From an uncultured Erythrobacter sp. (lineage in GTDB: Bacteria > Pseudomonadota > Alphaproteobacteria > Sphingomonadales > Sphingomonadaceae), in contig CANMMR010000001.1 in the NCBI GenBank assembly GCA_947499095.1, positions 1 to 64,000 of the forward strand: a DNA stretch of 64,000 nt. Reading direction: 5' to 3'. Positions 16,835 to 26,876 of the stretch are shown one piece after another (position 1 is the stretch's first letter; each line of letters opens with the position of its first letter). The position numbers were made by a program, and so were the translations under genes. Under the pieces are notes generated by a model, which saw nothing but the letters and a program-made list of their open reading frames with translations, did no database searches and was not told the DNA's origin.

Positions 16835-17560
16835 TCATAACGGCCGCACCACGACCCAGCGGAGCGGCGCATCGGCAGCCTCGCTCTTGTACCAGCGGTT
16901 GGCTGTCCACATCAGCCAGGGCCGGGCGCCATATTCGGGTTCGAACCAGCTGCTGGTGAGCCACAATTGTCGGTCGATCCGGCGCGAAACGCCATAAGCG
17001 TCCTCAAATTCTTCGGTCGGCGCGAGGATCGCGGCCTTGCCGGAATGCGCCTCGATCTGGTTGACCAGCGTCATCAGTTCGCTCTGGACTGCCGCATCGG
17101 AGACGCGCTCCGGGCAGCCGGCTGCTGTCCGCTCCAGCAGAATGGCCGGCGGCAACAGGTTCGCATCGCGCGGCACCATGGTGACGAAATTCGCCGATTG
17201 CCCGTCCGCCACCTCGCAAGGGTCGAAACGATGCGCGGCCCCGACCTCGAGGCCTACCGCTCTCGCTCGCGAGAAATTTTGCGCAAATGCGATATCGCGA
17301 CCCTCGCTGCCGTCGCTTGCCTCGATATAGGCGAAGCTGGCTCCCAGTCCCTTCAGCGTGTCGAAGGCGACCGGCCCGTCGCCGACGGCAATGATTGCAC
17401 CCTGGTCCGGCCATTCCGCCTCGTCCGGACGCCAGTCGCGCCGGTCGTACCACAAATACGCGAAGCCGACGCCGACGATAAGCAACAGGAACAGCGCCGC
17501 CTTGGCACCGCCGGACAGCCCCTGCCGCTTCGTTTTGCGCTTGAGCTTGCCGCGAGCCAC
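16835..17560 (-). CDS. GH25-like membrane-anchored protein, catalytic residues degenerate
   Basis: 241 residues: a basic N-terminus, one transmembrane helix (ALFLLLIVGVGFAYLWY) and an extracytoplasmic domain with the pattern of glycoside hydrolase family 25 (SFAYIEASDG, GLEVGAAHRFDPC, ANFVTMVPRD). The family has an early GIDVS-type Asp and a D-x-E pair at the barrel end. Here the equivalents look like AIIAVGD and ILLERT, so at least one acidic residue of the pair is missing. A muralytic function is therefore uncertain. Lies between UPF0262 and cdd in one tight operon. Confidence 0.65.
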   Translation of the reverse strand: MARGKLKRKTKRQGLSGGAKAALFLLLIVGVGFAYLWYDRRDWRPDEAEWPDQGAIIAVGDGPVAFDTLKGLGASFAYIEASDGSEGRDIAFAQNFSRARAVGLEVGAAHRFDPCEVADGQSANFVTMVPRDANLLPPAILLERTAAGCPERVSDAAVQSELMTLVNQIEAHSGKAAILAPTEEFEDAYGVSRRIDRQLWLTSSWFEPEYGARPWLMWTANRWYKSEAADAPLRWVVVRPL

Positions 17561-17564
17561 CCGA

Positions 17565-18068
17565 TCAGCCCTTGATGTGCAGCACGCAAATCAGCGTGAA
17601 CAGCCTGCGCGCGGTGGCGAAGTCGGTTTCGATCTTGCCCTCCAGCCGCTCCATCAGCAGTTCGGCCGCGCGATTGTGCACGCCGCGTCGGGCCATATCG
17701 ATGGTCTCGATCTCGGCCGGAGTGGCCTTGCGGATCGCCTGGTAATAGCTGTCGCAAATGGCGAAATATTCGCGGATCGGGCGGCGAAAGCGGGCGAGGC
17801 CAAGCAGCAGTTCCTCGAGCAATTTGTCCGACGTATTGGCGATCGTCATCAATAATCGCCCGTCGCGCACCGCGAGGCGCAGGTGATAGGGCCCGCTTGC
17901 CCCGCGCTCGGCTGCGCGCAACGGTTTGAAGGTGTTCTCTTCGATCAGGTCAAAGATCGCGATCTTCCTCTCCTGCTCGATATCGGCATTGCGCCAGATG
18001 ATCGTCTCCTCGTCGAGGTCGACCTTGGCGATGCGGTGATCGGAACTGGCGGAAGCGGAATCGGTCAT
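17565..18068 (-). CDS. UPF0262 family protein
   Basis: 167 residues from ATG 18068 (MTDSASASSDHRI). Recognised by RIAKVDLDEETI, PYHLRLAVRDGRLLM and SYYQAIRKATPAEIETIDMARRGVH-type text, the conserved core of this alphaproteobacterial family of unknown function. Predominantly helical at the C-terminus, soluble. First gene of the UPF0262 / GH25-like / cdd / LD-carboxypeptidase run, divergent from dnaB. Confidence 0.88.
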   Translation of the reverse strand: MTDSASASSDHRIAKVDLDEETIIWRNADIEQERKIAIFDLIEENTFKPLRAAERGASGPYHLRLAVRDGRLLMTIANTSDKLLEELLLGLARFRRPIREYFAICDSYYQAIRKATPAEIETIDMARRGVHNRAAELLMERLEGKIETDFATARRLFTLICVLHIKG

Positions 18069-18196
18069 GCTCGCAACCGCTTTCGCAGGTTTATGCGGGC
18101 CGGGGCAAGGGCTTGGCGAATAGTCCCCGATATCCACAGCGCAAGTGGCTGCATTGCAACTTGCCAGCAGGGGCGCCCGCCCGTCATCAGAGAACG

Positions 18197-19717
18197 ATGG
18201 CCGATACCGATCTCCTCTTCCCCGCCGACGATTCGACTGCCGACAAGGCGGACAGGGGCACCCAGCTGCCCGCCAACCTCGAAGCGGAGGCCGCGTTTCT
18301 CGGCGCGGTGCTGATCGACAACAAGGTGATCGAGGAACTGACCACCCCGCTGGTCCCCGATCATTTTTACGAGCCCGTGCACCAGCGGATCTACGAGCGT
18401 GTGCTCAAGCTGCTCGACCGCAATTCGGTGGCGACGCCGGTTACGCTCAAGCCCTATTTCGAGAGCGACGAAGCGCTCAAGCAGCTGGGCGGCACGACCT
18501 ATCTGGCGCAGCTTACCGCCGACGGTCAGGGCCTTCTGCACCCGCGCGAGCTGGCCGACCAGATTTACGACCTTGCCCTGCTGCGCCAGCTGGTCAGCGT
18601 CGGCCGCACGCTGGTCGAGGGCGCGCTCGACACGTCGGACGAGGTAGAACCGTTGCGCAAGATCGAGCAGGCCGAGGCCGATCTCTATCGCGTGGCCGAA
18701 GGGGCGAGCACCGGCAGCGAGGCGCAGAGTTTCCGTACCGCCGCATTCGGCGCATTGCAGGTAGTGCAGGCGGCGATGAATTCGGGCGGGAGGTTTTCCG
18801 GCAAGACCACCGGCCTCGACACGATCAACGACAAGACCAGCGGCCTCCACAATTCGGACCTCGTGATCCTCGCGGGCCGCCCCGCCATGGGCAAGACCTC
18901 GCTTGCGACGAATATCGCCTTCAATGCCGCCTCGCGCCTCATGCGCGACGAGCGCGACGGGATCGACCGCGCGGATTCGCCCGGCGCAGGCGTGGCCTTC
19001 TTCAGCCTGGAAATGAGCGCCGATCAGCTTGCTACGCGTATCCTCGCGGAACAGGCGGAAATCTCCAGCGAAAAGCTGCGCTCGGGCAAGCTCAGCCGCG
19101 AGGAGTTCCAGCGCCTCAGCTTCGCCAGTCAGGAACTCACCGACCTTCCGCTTTATATCGACGACACGCCCGCGCTCACCATCGGCGCATTGCGAACGCG
19201 CGCCCGGCGCCTGAAGCGGCGGCACGATATCGGGCTGGTGGTGGTCGATTACCTGCAGCTGCTGCAGGGCTCGGGCCGCGCGAGCGACAACCGGGTGAAC
19301 GAGATTTCGGAGATCAGCCGCGGTCTCAAGACGCTCGCCAAAGAACTGCACGTGCCGGTGATCGCTCTGTCGCAGCTATCGCGCCAGGTCGAACAGCGCG
19401 AAGACAAGCGCCCGCAGCTCGCCGATTTGCGCGAATCCGGCTCGATCGAGCAGGATGCCGACATGGTGTGGTTCATCTTCCGCGCCGAATATTATCACAA
19501 CGCCACCAAGCCCGACACGCCGGACGAAACCTCTTCCGAAGAAGTGCGGATGAAATATGCCGAATGGGAAGCCCGCCATATGGAGCTGGTCAACAAGGCG
19601 ACGCTGATCGTCGCCAAACAGCGTCACGGCTCGACCGGCAACGTGCCGCTTCTGTTCCATAGCGAGTATACCAAGTTCAGCAGTCCCGACGTGCGGAATT
19701 ACGAGGATTACGACTAG
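18197..19717 (+). CDS. dnaB: Replicative DNA helicase DnaB
   Basis: 506 residues, the hexameric 5'-3' helicase that unwinds the replication fork. The N-terminal domain opens NLEAEAAFLGAVLIDN; the RecA-like C-domain has Walker A AGRPAMGKTSLA near residue 226, the FFSLEMSADQLATR block, Walker B LVVVDYLQLL and ALSQLSRQVEQR with the arginine finger region. ATG 18197 follows an AGAGAACG purine stretch; an upstream extension to 18113 has no similarity. Full length, no intein in the usual insertion sites. Confidence 0.96.
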   Translation: MADTDLLFPADDSTADKADRGTQLPANLEAEAAFLGAVLIDNKVIEELTTPLVPDHFYEPVHQRIYERVLKLLDRNSVATPVTLKPYFESDEALKQLGGTTYLAQLTADGQGLLHPRELADQIYDLALLRQLVSVGRTLVEGALDTSDEVEPLRKIEQAEADLYRVAEGASTGSEAQSFRTAAFGALQVVQAAMNSGGRFSGKTTGLDTINDKTSGLHNSDLVILAGRPAMGKTSLATNIAFNAASRLMRDERDGIDRADSPGAGVAFFSLEMSADQLATRILAEQAEISSEKLRSGKLSREEFQRLSFASQELTDLPLYIDDTPALTIGALRTRARRLKRRHDIGLVVVDYLQLLQGSGRASDNRVNEISEISRGLKTLAKELHVPVIALSQLSRQVEQREDKRPQLADLRESGSIEQDADMVWFIFRAEYYHNATKPDTPDETSSEEVRMKYAEWEARHMELVNKATLIVAKQRHGSTGNVPLLFHSEYTKFSSPDVRNYEDYD

Positions 19718-19720
19718 AGG

Positions 19721-20911
19721 TTACAGGCCCAGATTGAGCCTGCGCGCAACGTTGTAATCGACCACAGCAACCAGGAACCAGCTCAGGTTCCAGCGGATCC
19801 GGTTCCACAGCGTGGAGTGTTTGCGGTGCTCTTCCGGAGTGATCTGCTTGGACGCGGTATGATGCTGCGCAATGAAATCGCGCATGCGATTGGCGAAGTC
19901 CGCATCCTCGATCCGCAACATCAATTCAAGGTTCACGTACAGGCTGCGCATGTCGAAATTGGCGCTGCCGAGATAGACCGCATCGTCGATCACCAGCAGT
20001 TTCATATGCAGCTTGCAGGGGCGGAATTCCCAGATCTTGGCGTTCTTGTTCAATAGGTAATGATAGAGCGATCGGGTCGCACCGATGGTCGCGCCATTGT
20101 CGGACTTGGCCGCCATCACCAACCGCGCCTCGCCCCGCAGAGCGGTCCGGCCGATGCGCCGGAGCATTTTCTTCGACGGCGAGAAATAGGCCATGACCAT
20201 GTCGAGCCGGTCGCCTTTTTCGAGATCCTCCGAAACACAGCGCGCCCAGCTGGACAGGCCCTTGGTCGGCCCGCCGATCAGCAGGCGCACCGGCCCCTTG
20301 GGCGGGTTCCACTTGGTGACCTTCCGCACGATCGAGCGGAACTGTGCACGTGGCTGCGCCACCCAGTCGGCCAGCTCGTCCCACCAGGCGAGGAGCTGCT
20401 CGACCGCTTGCCCTTCCAGTTTCACGCCAAGATCGTGCCAGCCGTTTGCTTCCGGCCCTACGAAATAGGCCTTCTCGATATTGAAGCCGCCGATCATGGC
20501 GACCTTCTCGTCGACGATCGCCATCTTCTGGTGGTTGCGGATCAGTGCACGGCGCGACCATTTGGCCATGAATCGGTCGTAATGCCCGCCGGCTTTCTTG
20601 AGTTCATCGAAGAAATCGTCGGCCACGTCCTCGCCGAAGCCGTCGACGATGAGGCAAACCGACACCCCGCGCCTGGCCGATTCGACCAGCGCATCGCGCA
20701 CGCGCGTGCCGATCTCGTCGTCGACGAACATGTAATAGAACAGCCTGAGCGAGCTTTGCGCGCCCTCTATCAGCTCTACCAATGTCTCGAGCCGGTCGCC
20801 GCCGGCCGGGTAGATGGTGAGGCGATGGCCCTGCGCCTCAACGTCGAAGGGCTCGTCGTCCTGCCAGACGTCATGCGCTTCCTGCTGCGCGTAGAGTTGA
20901 TCGCTCTCCAT
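19721..20911 (-). CDS. Phospholipase D-like / cardiolipin synthase family protein
   Basis: 396 residues with two HKD motifs: NHQKMAIVDEKVAMIGGFNI near residue 130 and LHMKLLVIDDAVYLGSANFD near 315. This is the arrangement of ClsB-type cardiolipin synthases, which condense phosphatidyl groups at the inner membrane. No N-terminal membrane helices, like ClsB and unlike ClsA. The C-terminus (RIRWNLSWFLVAVVDYNVAR) is amphipathic and probably membrane associated. Convergent with dnaB, 3 bases between stops. Confidence 0.88.
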   Translation of the reverse strand: MESDQLYAQQEAHDVWQDDEPFDVEAQGHRLTIYPAGGDRLETLVELIEGAQSSLRLFYYMFVDDEIGTRVRDALVESARRGVSVCLIVDGFGEDVADDFFDELKKAGGHYDRFMAKWSRRALIRNHQKMAIVDEKVAMIGGFNIEKAYFVGPEANGWHDLGVKLEGQAVEQLLAWWDELADWVAQPRAQFRSIVRKVTKWNPPKGPVRLLIGGPTKGLSSWARCVSEDLEKGDRLDMVMAYFSPSKKMLRRIGRTALRGEARLVMAAKSDNGATIGATRSLYHYLLNKNAKIWEFRPCKLHMKLLVIDDAVYLGSANFDMRSLYVNLELMLRIEDADFANRMRDFIAQHHTASKQITPEEHRKHSTLWNRIRWNLSWFLVAVVDYNVARRLNLGL

Positions 20912-21023
20912 GAAAGTTCGGCCTAGAACGGCTGGCGGCGCGGCGCAATTCCTTGACGAGAAGCCATGCTGTACCTATGTCGCGCTCTTTCCCAGAATCA
21001 CTTGATTTGCATCGGAGTGCCCC

Positions 21024-21368
21024 ATGGCGCGCGTTACCGTCGAAGACTGCGTAGATAAGGTCCCCAACCGTTTCGATCTCGTCCTGCTGGCTGCCCAGCG
21101 TGCGCGCGAGATTTCCGGCGGTGCGGAACTGACCATCGATCGCGATCGCGACAAGAACCCGGTCGTCGCCCTCCGCGAAATTGCCGAGCAATCGGTCAAG
21201 CCGAAGGACCTGCAGGAAGCAGCGGTCACCAATCTGCAGAAGATCCTGCCGGACGACGATGACGAGATCGATGAGGTCGGCTCGCTCAGCCAGTCGGCCG
21301 AGGCCCTGCGCATCACCGCCTCGGCCCCGACCCGCTCAACCTCGATCGGCGCCGACTACGACGGCTGA
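21024..21368 (+). CDS. rpoZ: DNA-directed RNA polymerase omega subunit
   Basis: 114 residues beginning [20 protein letters not shown], the strongly conserved omega N-terminus, followed by [11 protein letters not shown] and [12 protein letters not shown]. Omega binds the beta' subunit C-terminus and helps assemble RNA polymerase. The acidic C-terminal tail is variable. A strong bidirectional terminator follows. Confidence 0.96.
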   Translation: MARVTVEDCVDKVPNRFDLVLLAAQRAREISGGAELTIDRDRDKNPVVALREIAEQSVKPKDLQEAAVTNLQKILPDDDDEIDEVGSLSQSAEALRITASAPTRSTSIGADYDG

Positions 21369-21388
21369 TTTCGGAAAAACGATACTGA

Positions 21389-21420
21389 TAAAAAGGCCGC
21401 CTCCAGGGCGGCCTTTTTCG
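21389..21420. terminator. Bidirectional rho-independent terminator
   Basis: AAAAAGGCCGCC-TCCA-GGGCGGCCTTTTT: an 8-base GC stem flanked by A5 and T5. It sits between the convergent rpoZ and DUF3072 genes and can serve both strands. Confidence 0.92.
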
Positions 21421-21428
21421 TTTGCAGG

Positions 21429-21662
21429 TTATTGCCCGCGGCCGGTTTCGGCCTGCAATTCGTCGATCATCTTCGATGCATCGGCCTTGGTCAGTTCGGC
21501 ATCGTAGCGATCCGGGCAACCGGCTTCTTCGCACAGGGTCTTGAGATAGCTCGCCTGCGCGCCGGTCATGCGTTCATCGCCGGTGGTCCAGTTATCGGGA
21601 TCCTTCTCTGCATTGGAGACGGGGTCGGTCTTGGGACGTTCGGCTGGCTTCGTTGCAGTCAT
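21429..21662 (-). CDS. DUF3072 domain protein
   Basis: 77 residues from ATG 21662, preceded by AAGGAGAAGTCCAT. The core MTGAQASYLKTLCEEAG followed by LTKADASKMIDELQ is the DUF3072 pattern, a short helical unit found in small bacterial proteins of unknown role. The N-terminal 30 residues are charged and probably disordered. Confidence 0.85.
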   Translation of the reverse strand: MTATKPAERPKTDPVSNAEKDPDNWTTGDERMTGAQASYLKTLCEEAGCPDRYDAELTKADASKMIDELQAETGRGQ

Positions 21663-21772
21663 GATGGACTTCTCCTTTGCCGGACCAACGGTGGCGTTCC
21701 CAATATGTTCCGCCTCAAGTTGAGGGATGACCTGCGGCCCGAGGTTTCTTATGACGGGTGCCGAAGGTGGGC

Positions 21773-22852
21773 ATGAGCGAAATCGGTGACGCATTCGACA
21801 CGGCCGTGGAAGGCGGCCTGTTTGCAAAAGCGGTCGGCAAGGGTAGCCAGGCCCAGCCCGAACACCGCGAGCTGGAGGACGGGCATTTCACGGAAGGTGC
21901 CTGCCTCAATTGCGGCACCGAGCTGATTGGCAGTCACTGCCACTCTTGCGGGCAAAAAGCGCATCTGCACCGGACGCTCGGCGCATTCATGCACGATCTG
22001 CTGCACGGTGCGCTTCATTTCGAAGGCAAAACGTGGAAGACCTTGCCGATGCTGGCGTTCAAGCCCGGCGAGCTCACCCGGCGCTATATCGAGGGGGAGC
22101 GCAAGCGCTTCGTCAGCCCGATGGCGCTGTTCCTGTTTTCGATATTCCTGATGTTCGCCGTGTTCCAGGTCGTCGGCCTGACCGCGCCGAGCGAAATCGA
22201 TCAGGTTGGTTTTTCGGCGCGGGCACAGGCCGTAGAGGCAAAAGCCGCGCTCGGGCAGGAGCGCAGCGTCCTGGGCGAAAGCAATCCGGAACGCGTCGCC
22301 GAGATCGAGGAAGAAATCGCCGGTCTGACCATGGCCATCGAAGCCATCGACGCAGGCGAAAACTATGCCTTCCGCGACAAGGACGGAAACCGGCAAAGCC
22401 AGTCGATCAACCTGACCGATATCGATCTGATCGATCAGGGAATCGTGAAAAAATGGCGCAGCAACCCCGGCCTCATGCTCTACAAGCTGCAAGCCAACAG
22501 CTACAAGTTCAGCTGGCTGCTGATCCCGCTATCGGTGCCCTTCGTGTGGCTGCTCTTCTTCTGGAAGCGGCGCTTCGGGGCGTACGATCACGCGATCTTC
22601 GTGACCTACTCGATCACGTTCATGTCGCTGCTGTTCATCGTAATTTCGGCGCTGGTGAAGATCGGCGCGCCGGAATGGCTTTACGGGACAATGATCGCCT
22701 TCGTCCCTCCGATCCATATCTACAAGCAGTTGCGCGGAGCCTACGCCTTGCGCCGCAGATCGGCGATCTGGCGACTGGCCGTGCTGATGGTGTTCATCAA
22801 CATCGTCGCCCTCCTGTTCCTGCAGCTACTCCTGCTGCTGGGCGCGTTCTAA
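21773..22852 (+). CDS. DUF3667 zinc-ribbon membrane protein
   Basis: 359 residues. An N-terminal tail is followed by a zinc ribbon CLNCG...CHSCG (residues about 44-62), the segment HDLLHGALHFEGKTWKTL and RRYIEGERKRFVSPMALFL, typical of DUF3667. There is one membrane helix near residue 120 (LFLFSIFLMFAVFQVVGL), then a soluble coiled segment of about 100 residues, and three or four more helices in the C-terminal 110 residues (FSWLLIPLSVPFVWLLFF onward). Function unknown. Its 3' end overlaps the convergent lipoprotein gene by 4 bases. Confidence 0.85.
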   Translation: MSEIGDAFDTAVEGGLFAKAVGKGSQAQPEHRELEDGHFTEGACLNCGTELIGSHCHSCGQKAHLHRTLGAFMHDLLHGALHFEGKTWKTLPMLAFKPGELTRRYIEGERKRFVSPMALFLFSIFLMFAVFQVVGLTAPSEIDQVGFSARAQAVEAKAALGQERSVLGESNPERVAEIEEEIAGLTMAIEAIDAGENYAFRDKDGNRQSQSINLTDIDLIDQGIVKKWRSNPGLMLYKLQANSYKFSWLLIPLSVPFVWLLFFWKRRFGAYDHAIFVTYSITFMSLLFIVISALVKIGAPEWLYGTMIAFVPPIHIYKQLRGAYALRRRSAIWRLAVLMVFINIVALLFLQLLLLLGAF

Positions 22853-23130
22853 TCGCGCGCCGGTTCGCCACCGGTGATCGGGGCGGGGCCGGGCTCCTCG
22901 GTGTCGCCAGCCTCCAGATTGTCGCGGAGGTTTGCTGCCCCCTCACTTACCGCGTCGGACGCTTCGATCGCGCCTTCTTCGATCGCTTCCCCGGCAATTT
23001 CGAGGTTTGCCTGCGCATCGTCCTCGGCGAGATCGGCGGTGCGCGCGGCATCCTGCTGGGTCTGTTCGGAGCAGGCAGTAACGCCCGCAAGAGCGATGGC
23101 GGCAAGGCTGGCGATGGCGAGACGGTTCAT
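22849..23130 (-). CDS. Small acidic lipoprotein
   Basis: 93 residues. The signal ends in lipobox GVTACS, giving a lipid-modified Cys at about residue 20. The mature part is a single acidic helix with alternating Ala and Glu/Asp (NLEIAGEAIEEGAIEASDA), as in small entericidin-like or envelope spacer lipoproteins. No named family recognised. Divergent from nothing close; it overlaps the DUF3667 stop by 4 bases tail-to-tail. Confidence 0.75.
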   Translation of the reverse strand: MNRLAIASLAAIALAGVTACSEQTQQDAARTADLAEDDAQANLEIAGEAIEEGAIEASDAVSEGAANLRDNLEAGDTEEPGPAPITGGEPARD

Positions 23131-23204
23131 GGCAAGTTCCTCATCAATCTTGGTGTTCTGACCCCATAACGCGCGACTTGCCTATCGCGTTTCCGCAGCG
23201 GCAA

Positions 23205-23588
23205 TCAGCGGCAGGGGTATTCGCGAATCAGAGCGGCCCGCCACGCCTGCGCCAGCGTCATGCGGCGTCGGTCACTCTCCGGCACAGCGCCGAGCATCTC
23301 TACGACGGCATTGGCGTTGAGCCCCTTCCTGCGCTCCGCATCGCTGACGCAATAGAGCGGCTGGCCCTTCGCGGTTGCCCGGTCGTTTTCGGCCTTGGTC
23401 AATTCCGCGGCGGCCTTTAGCTGCGCCATCCGGGGCTTGGTTCGCTTGTCGAACATCGCACGCATGCCCTTCCCCATGAGCTGCTGTGCATCGGCGTAGA
23501 ATGCTTGCGCATTCACATTTGCCGGCCCCGCACTTGCCGAAGTTGCAAGCGCCAGCAGGCCGAGGCTGGCCATGAGGTATGTTCGCAT
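23205..23588 (-). CDS. Exported protein, possibly Rap1a/Tai-like
   Basis: 127 residues with a signal peptide (MRTYLMASLGLLALATSASA). The mature C-terminal half, YCVSDAERRKGLNANAVVEM then LAQAWRAALIREYPC, with Cys at both ends of a helical core, resembles the small Rap1a/Tai immunity-type fold, but this is a weak match. The Shine-Dalgarno GGAG (23601-23598, 9 bases from the ATG) is inside the stem of the ftsH terminator, so expression may depend on how that hairpin folds or on a start within it. Confidence 0.65.
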   Translation of the reverse strand: MRTYLMASLGLLALATSASAGPANVNAQAFYADAQQLMGKGMRAMFDKRTKPRMAQLKAAAELTKAENDRATAKGQPLYCVSDAERRKGLNANAVVEMLGAVPESDRRRMTLAQAWRAALIREYPCR

Positions 23589-23592
23589 AAAG

Positions 23593-23628
23593 AAAGGCTC
23601 CGTCCCTGGATCAGGAACGGAGCCTTCC
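23593..23628 (-). terminator. Terminator after ftsH overlapping the next gene's leader
   Basis: On the minus strand AAGGCTCCGT pairs with ACGGAGCCTT (10 bases), with an inner CTG/CAG pair, followed by TCTTT. It is 45 bases after the ftsH stop. Its descending arm contains the only good Shine-Dalgarno of the downstream gene, and its T-tract ends at that gene's ATG. Confidence 0.85.
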
Positions 23629-23672
23629 ACGATGTTTGCTGAACCCCGGCTAAACGCCAGTCAGAAGTTCCG

Positions 23673-25631
<1,959 letters not shown>

Positions 25632-25711
25632 GCGCGGAATCCTTTCATCGCCGGTAATGTAGGATCACTGCGCTGAATGGCAAGTTGACTGCGCCCGCGA
25701 TATTTTCGCTG

Positions 25712-26371
25712 TCAGGCAGAGAGATGCTCAATCACTATCGGGGCCATCGCCGTCTGGCTTCCGCCCTCCTCCTCCTCGTCGGAGGTGTAGTAATAATAGG
25801 TGCCTCCTCCGATCGCCGCGATGCCGAGCGCCAGGGCGATCAGCATGACGACGCCGTCGCGCACCGTCAGCGCCAGCCCGATGGCGGCAATCGCCAGCAT
25901 GGGTCCGCTACTGGCGAAAGGAAGGACTTCGAGCGGCGGAACGGTCATGCATAGCAGGATCACCACAAGTGCGGCGATCCGGACCCACACGCCCCGGGTC
26001 ATGAGCGTTAGCCGTCCATGGCTGTGCTCGTCGAGCCAGTGAGCGACACCGCGCAGTTTGGCGATGCCCTTATGCAATTTCTTGCTCTCGACCGCCCGGT
26101 TCTGAAGAAAGCCGGGCATCCAGATACGCTCCTTGCCGAGAAGGAGCTGTATGGCGATAAGCGAGATCAATGCAGCGAGAAAGGTCGGGACGCCGGGTAT
26201 GCCGCCGACCGGAGTAAGCTCCAGCAGAGCCGGCAGCATGATGAACGGGCCGAAGCTGCGCCCGCCAAAATCGTCGAGTACGTCGCTGATACAGACCTTG
26301 CCCGACTTCGTCGTCAGATCGTCGAGCTGCCCGAGAACTTTCTCGACGCCCCCGGGCTCCTCCTTGCTCAT
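25712..26371 (-). CDS. ExoD-family membrane protein
   Basis: 219 residues. The ExoD signature is seen in the N-terminal LGQLDDLTTKSGKVCISDVL, FIMLPALLELTPVGGIPGVPTFL and the following helices. Four or five membrane segments (ALISLIAIQLLL, IAALVVILLCMTV, MLAIAAIGLALTV, VVMLIALALGIAA). ExoD proteins affect exopolysaccharide output and alkaline tolerance in rhizobia; the molecular activity is unknown. It ends in an acidic EEEE stretch and a short tail. Confidence 0.87.
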   Translation of the reverse strand: MSKEEPGGVEKVLGQLDDLTTKSGKVCISDVLDDFGGRSFGPFIMLPALLELTPVGGIPGVPTFLAALISLIAIQLLLGKERIWMPGFLQNRAVESKKLHKGIAKLRGVAHWLDEHSHGRLTLMTRGVWVRIAALVVILLCMTVPPLEVLPFASSGPMLAIAAIGLALTVRDGVVMLIALALGIAAIGGGTYYYYTSDEEEEGGSQTAMAPIVIEHLSA

Positions 26372-26423
26372 CCTGCTCTCCTCAGCGCCCTCAACGCGCG
26401 AGGAGCGGAAAAGTTGTTCGCTG

Positions 26424-26876
26424 TCAGGCAGCTGCGGACTTGAGCAATGCCGAACGCTCGCACCGGCAGACTACTTCGCCGCGCTGGTTGATCGCCTCAT
26501 GCACGAAAGTGACGATGCCCGATCCGGGCCGCGACTTGCTTTCGCGCAGGCCGATCACTTCACTGGTCGCATGCAGGGTATCGCCGATGAACACGGGTTT
26601 GGGCATCACCAGCTTGTCGTAGCCGAGATTGGCGACCAGCGTTCCGAGCGTGGTGTCCCCGACGGACAGCCCCACCATCAGCGAGAAGGTGAAGGTGCCG
26701 TTGACGAGAATCTGGCCGAACTCGCTTGCCTTCGCCGCCTCGGCATCGAGATGCAGCGGCTGCGGATTGTGGGTCATGGTGGTGAAGAGGAGATTGTCCG
26801 TTTCGGTAACGGTGCGCCGGATTTCGTGCTCGATCCGGTCGCCCACCTGCCATTCGTCGAAATGCCGGCCCGCCAT
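26424..26876 (-). CDS. MaoC-family dehydratase
   Basis: 150 residues, a single hot-dog fold. The R-specific enoyl-CoA hydratase motif is partly kept: [16 protein letters not shown] with the catalytic Asp/His region near residues 40-50, then [12 protein letters not shown]. Likely hydrates an enoyl-CoA or acts as a mesaconyl-CoA-type hydratase. The ATG overlaps by one base the TGA of the aldehyde dehydrogenase, so it is the last gene of the acyl-CoA operon. Confidence 0.88.
   Translation of the reverse strand: MAGRHFDEWQVGDRIEHEIRRTVTETDNLLFTTMTHNPQPLHLDAEAAKASEFGQILVNGTFTFSLMVGLSVGDTTLGTLVANLGYDKLVMPKPVFIGDTLHATSEVIGLRESKSRPGSGIVTFVHEAINQRGEVVCRCERSALLKSAAA

Noticed and set aside
18145-19662. 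A 505-residue open frame inside dnaB
   Set aside because: Shadow frame produced by GC-rich codon use; the dnaB frame carries all the helicase motifs.
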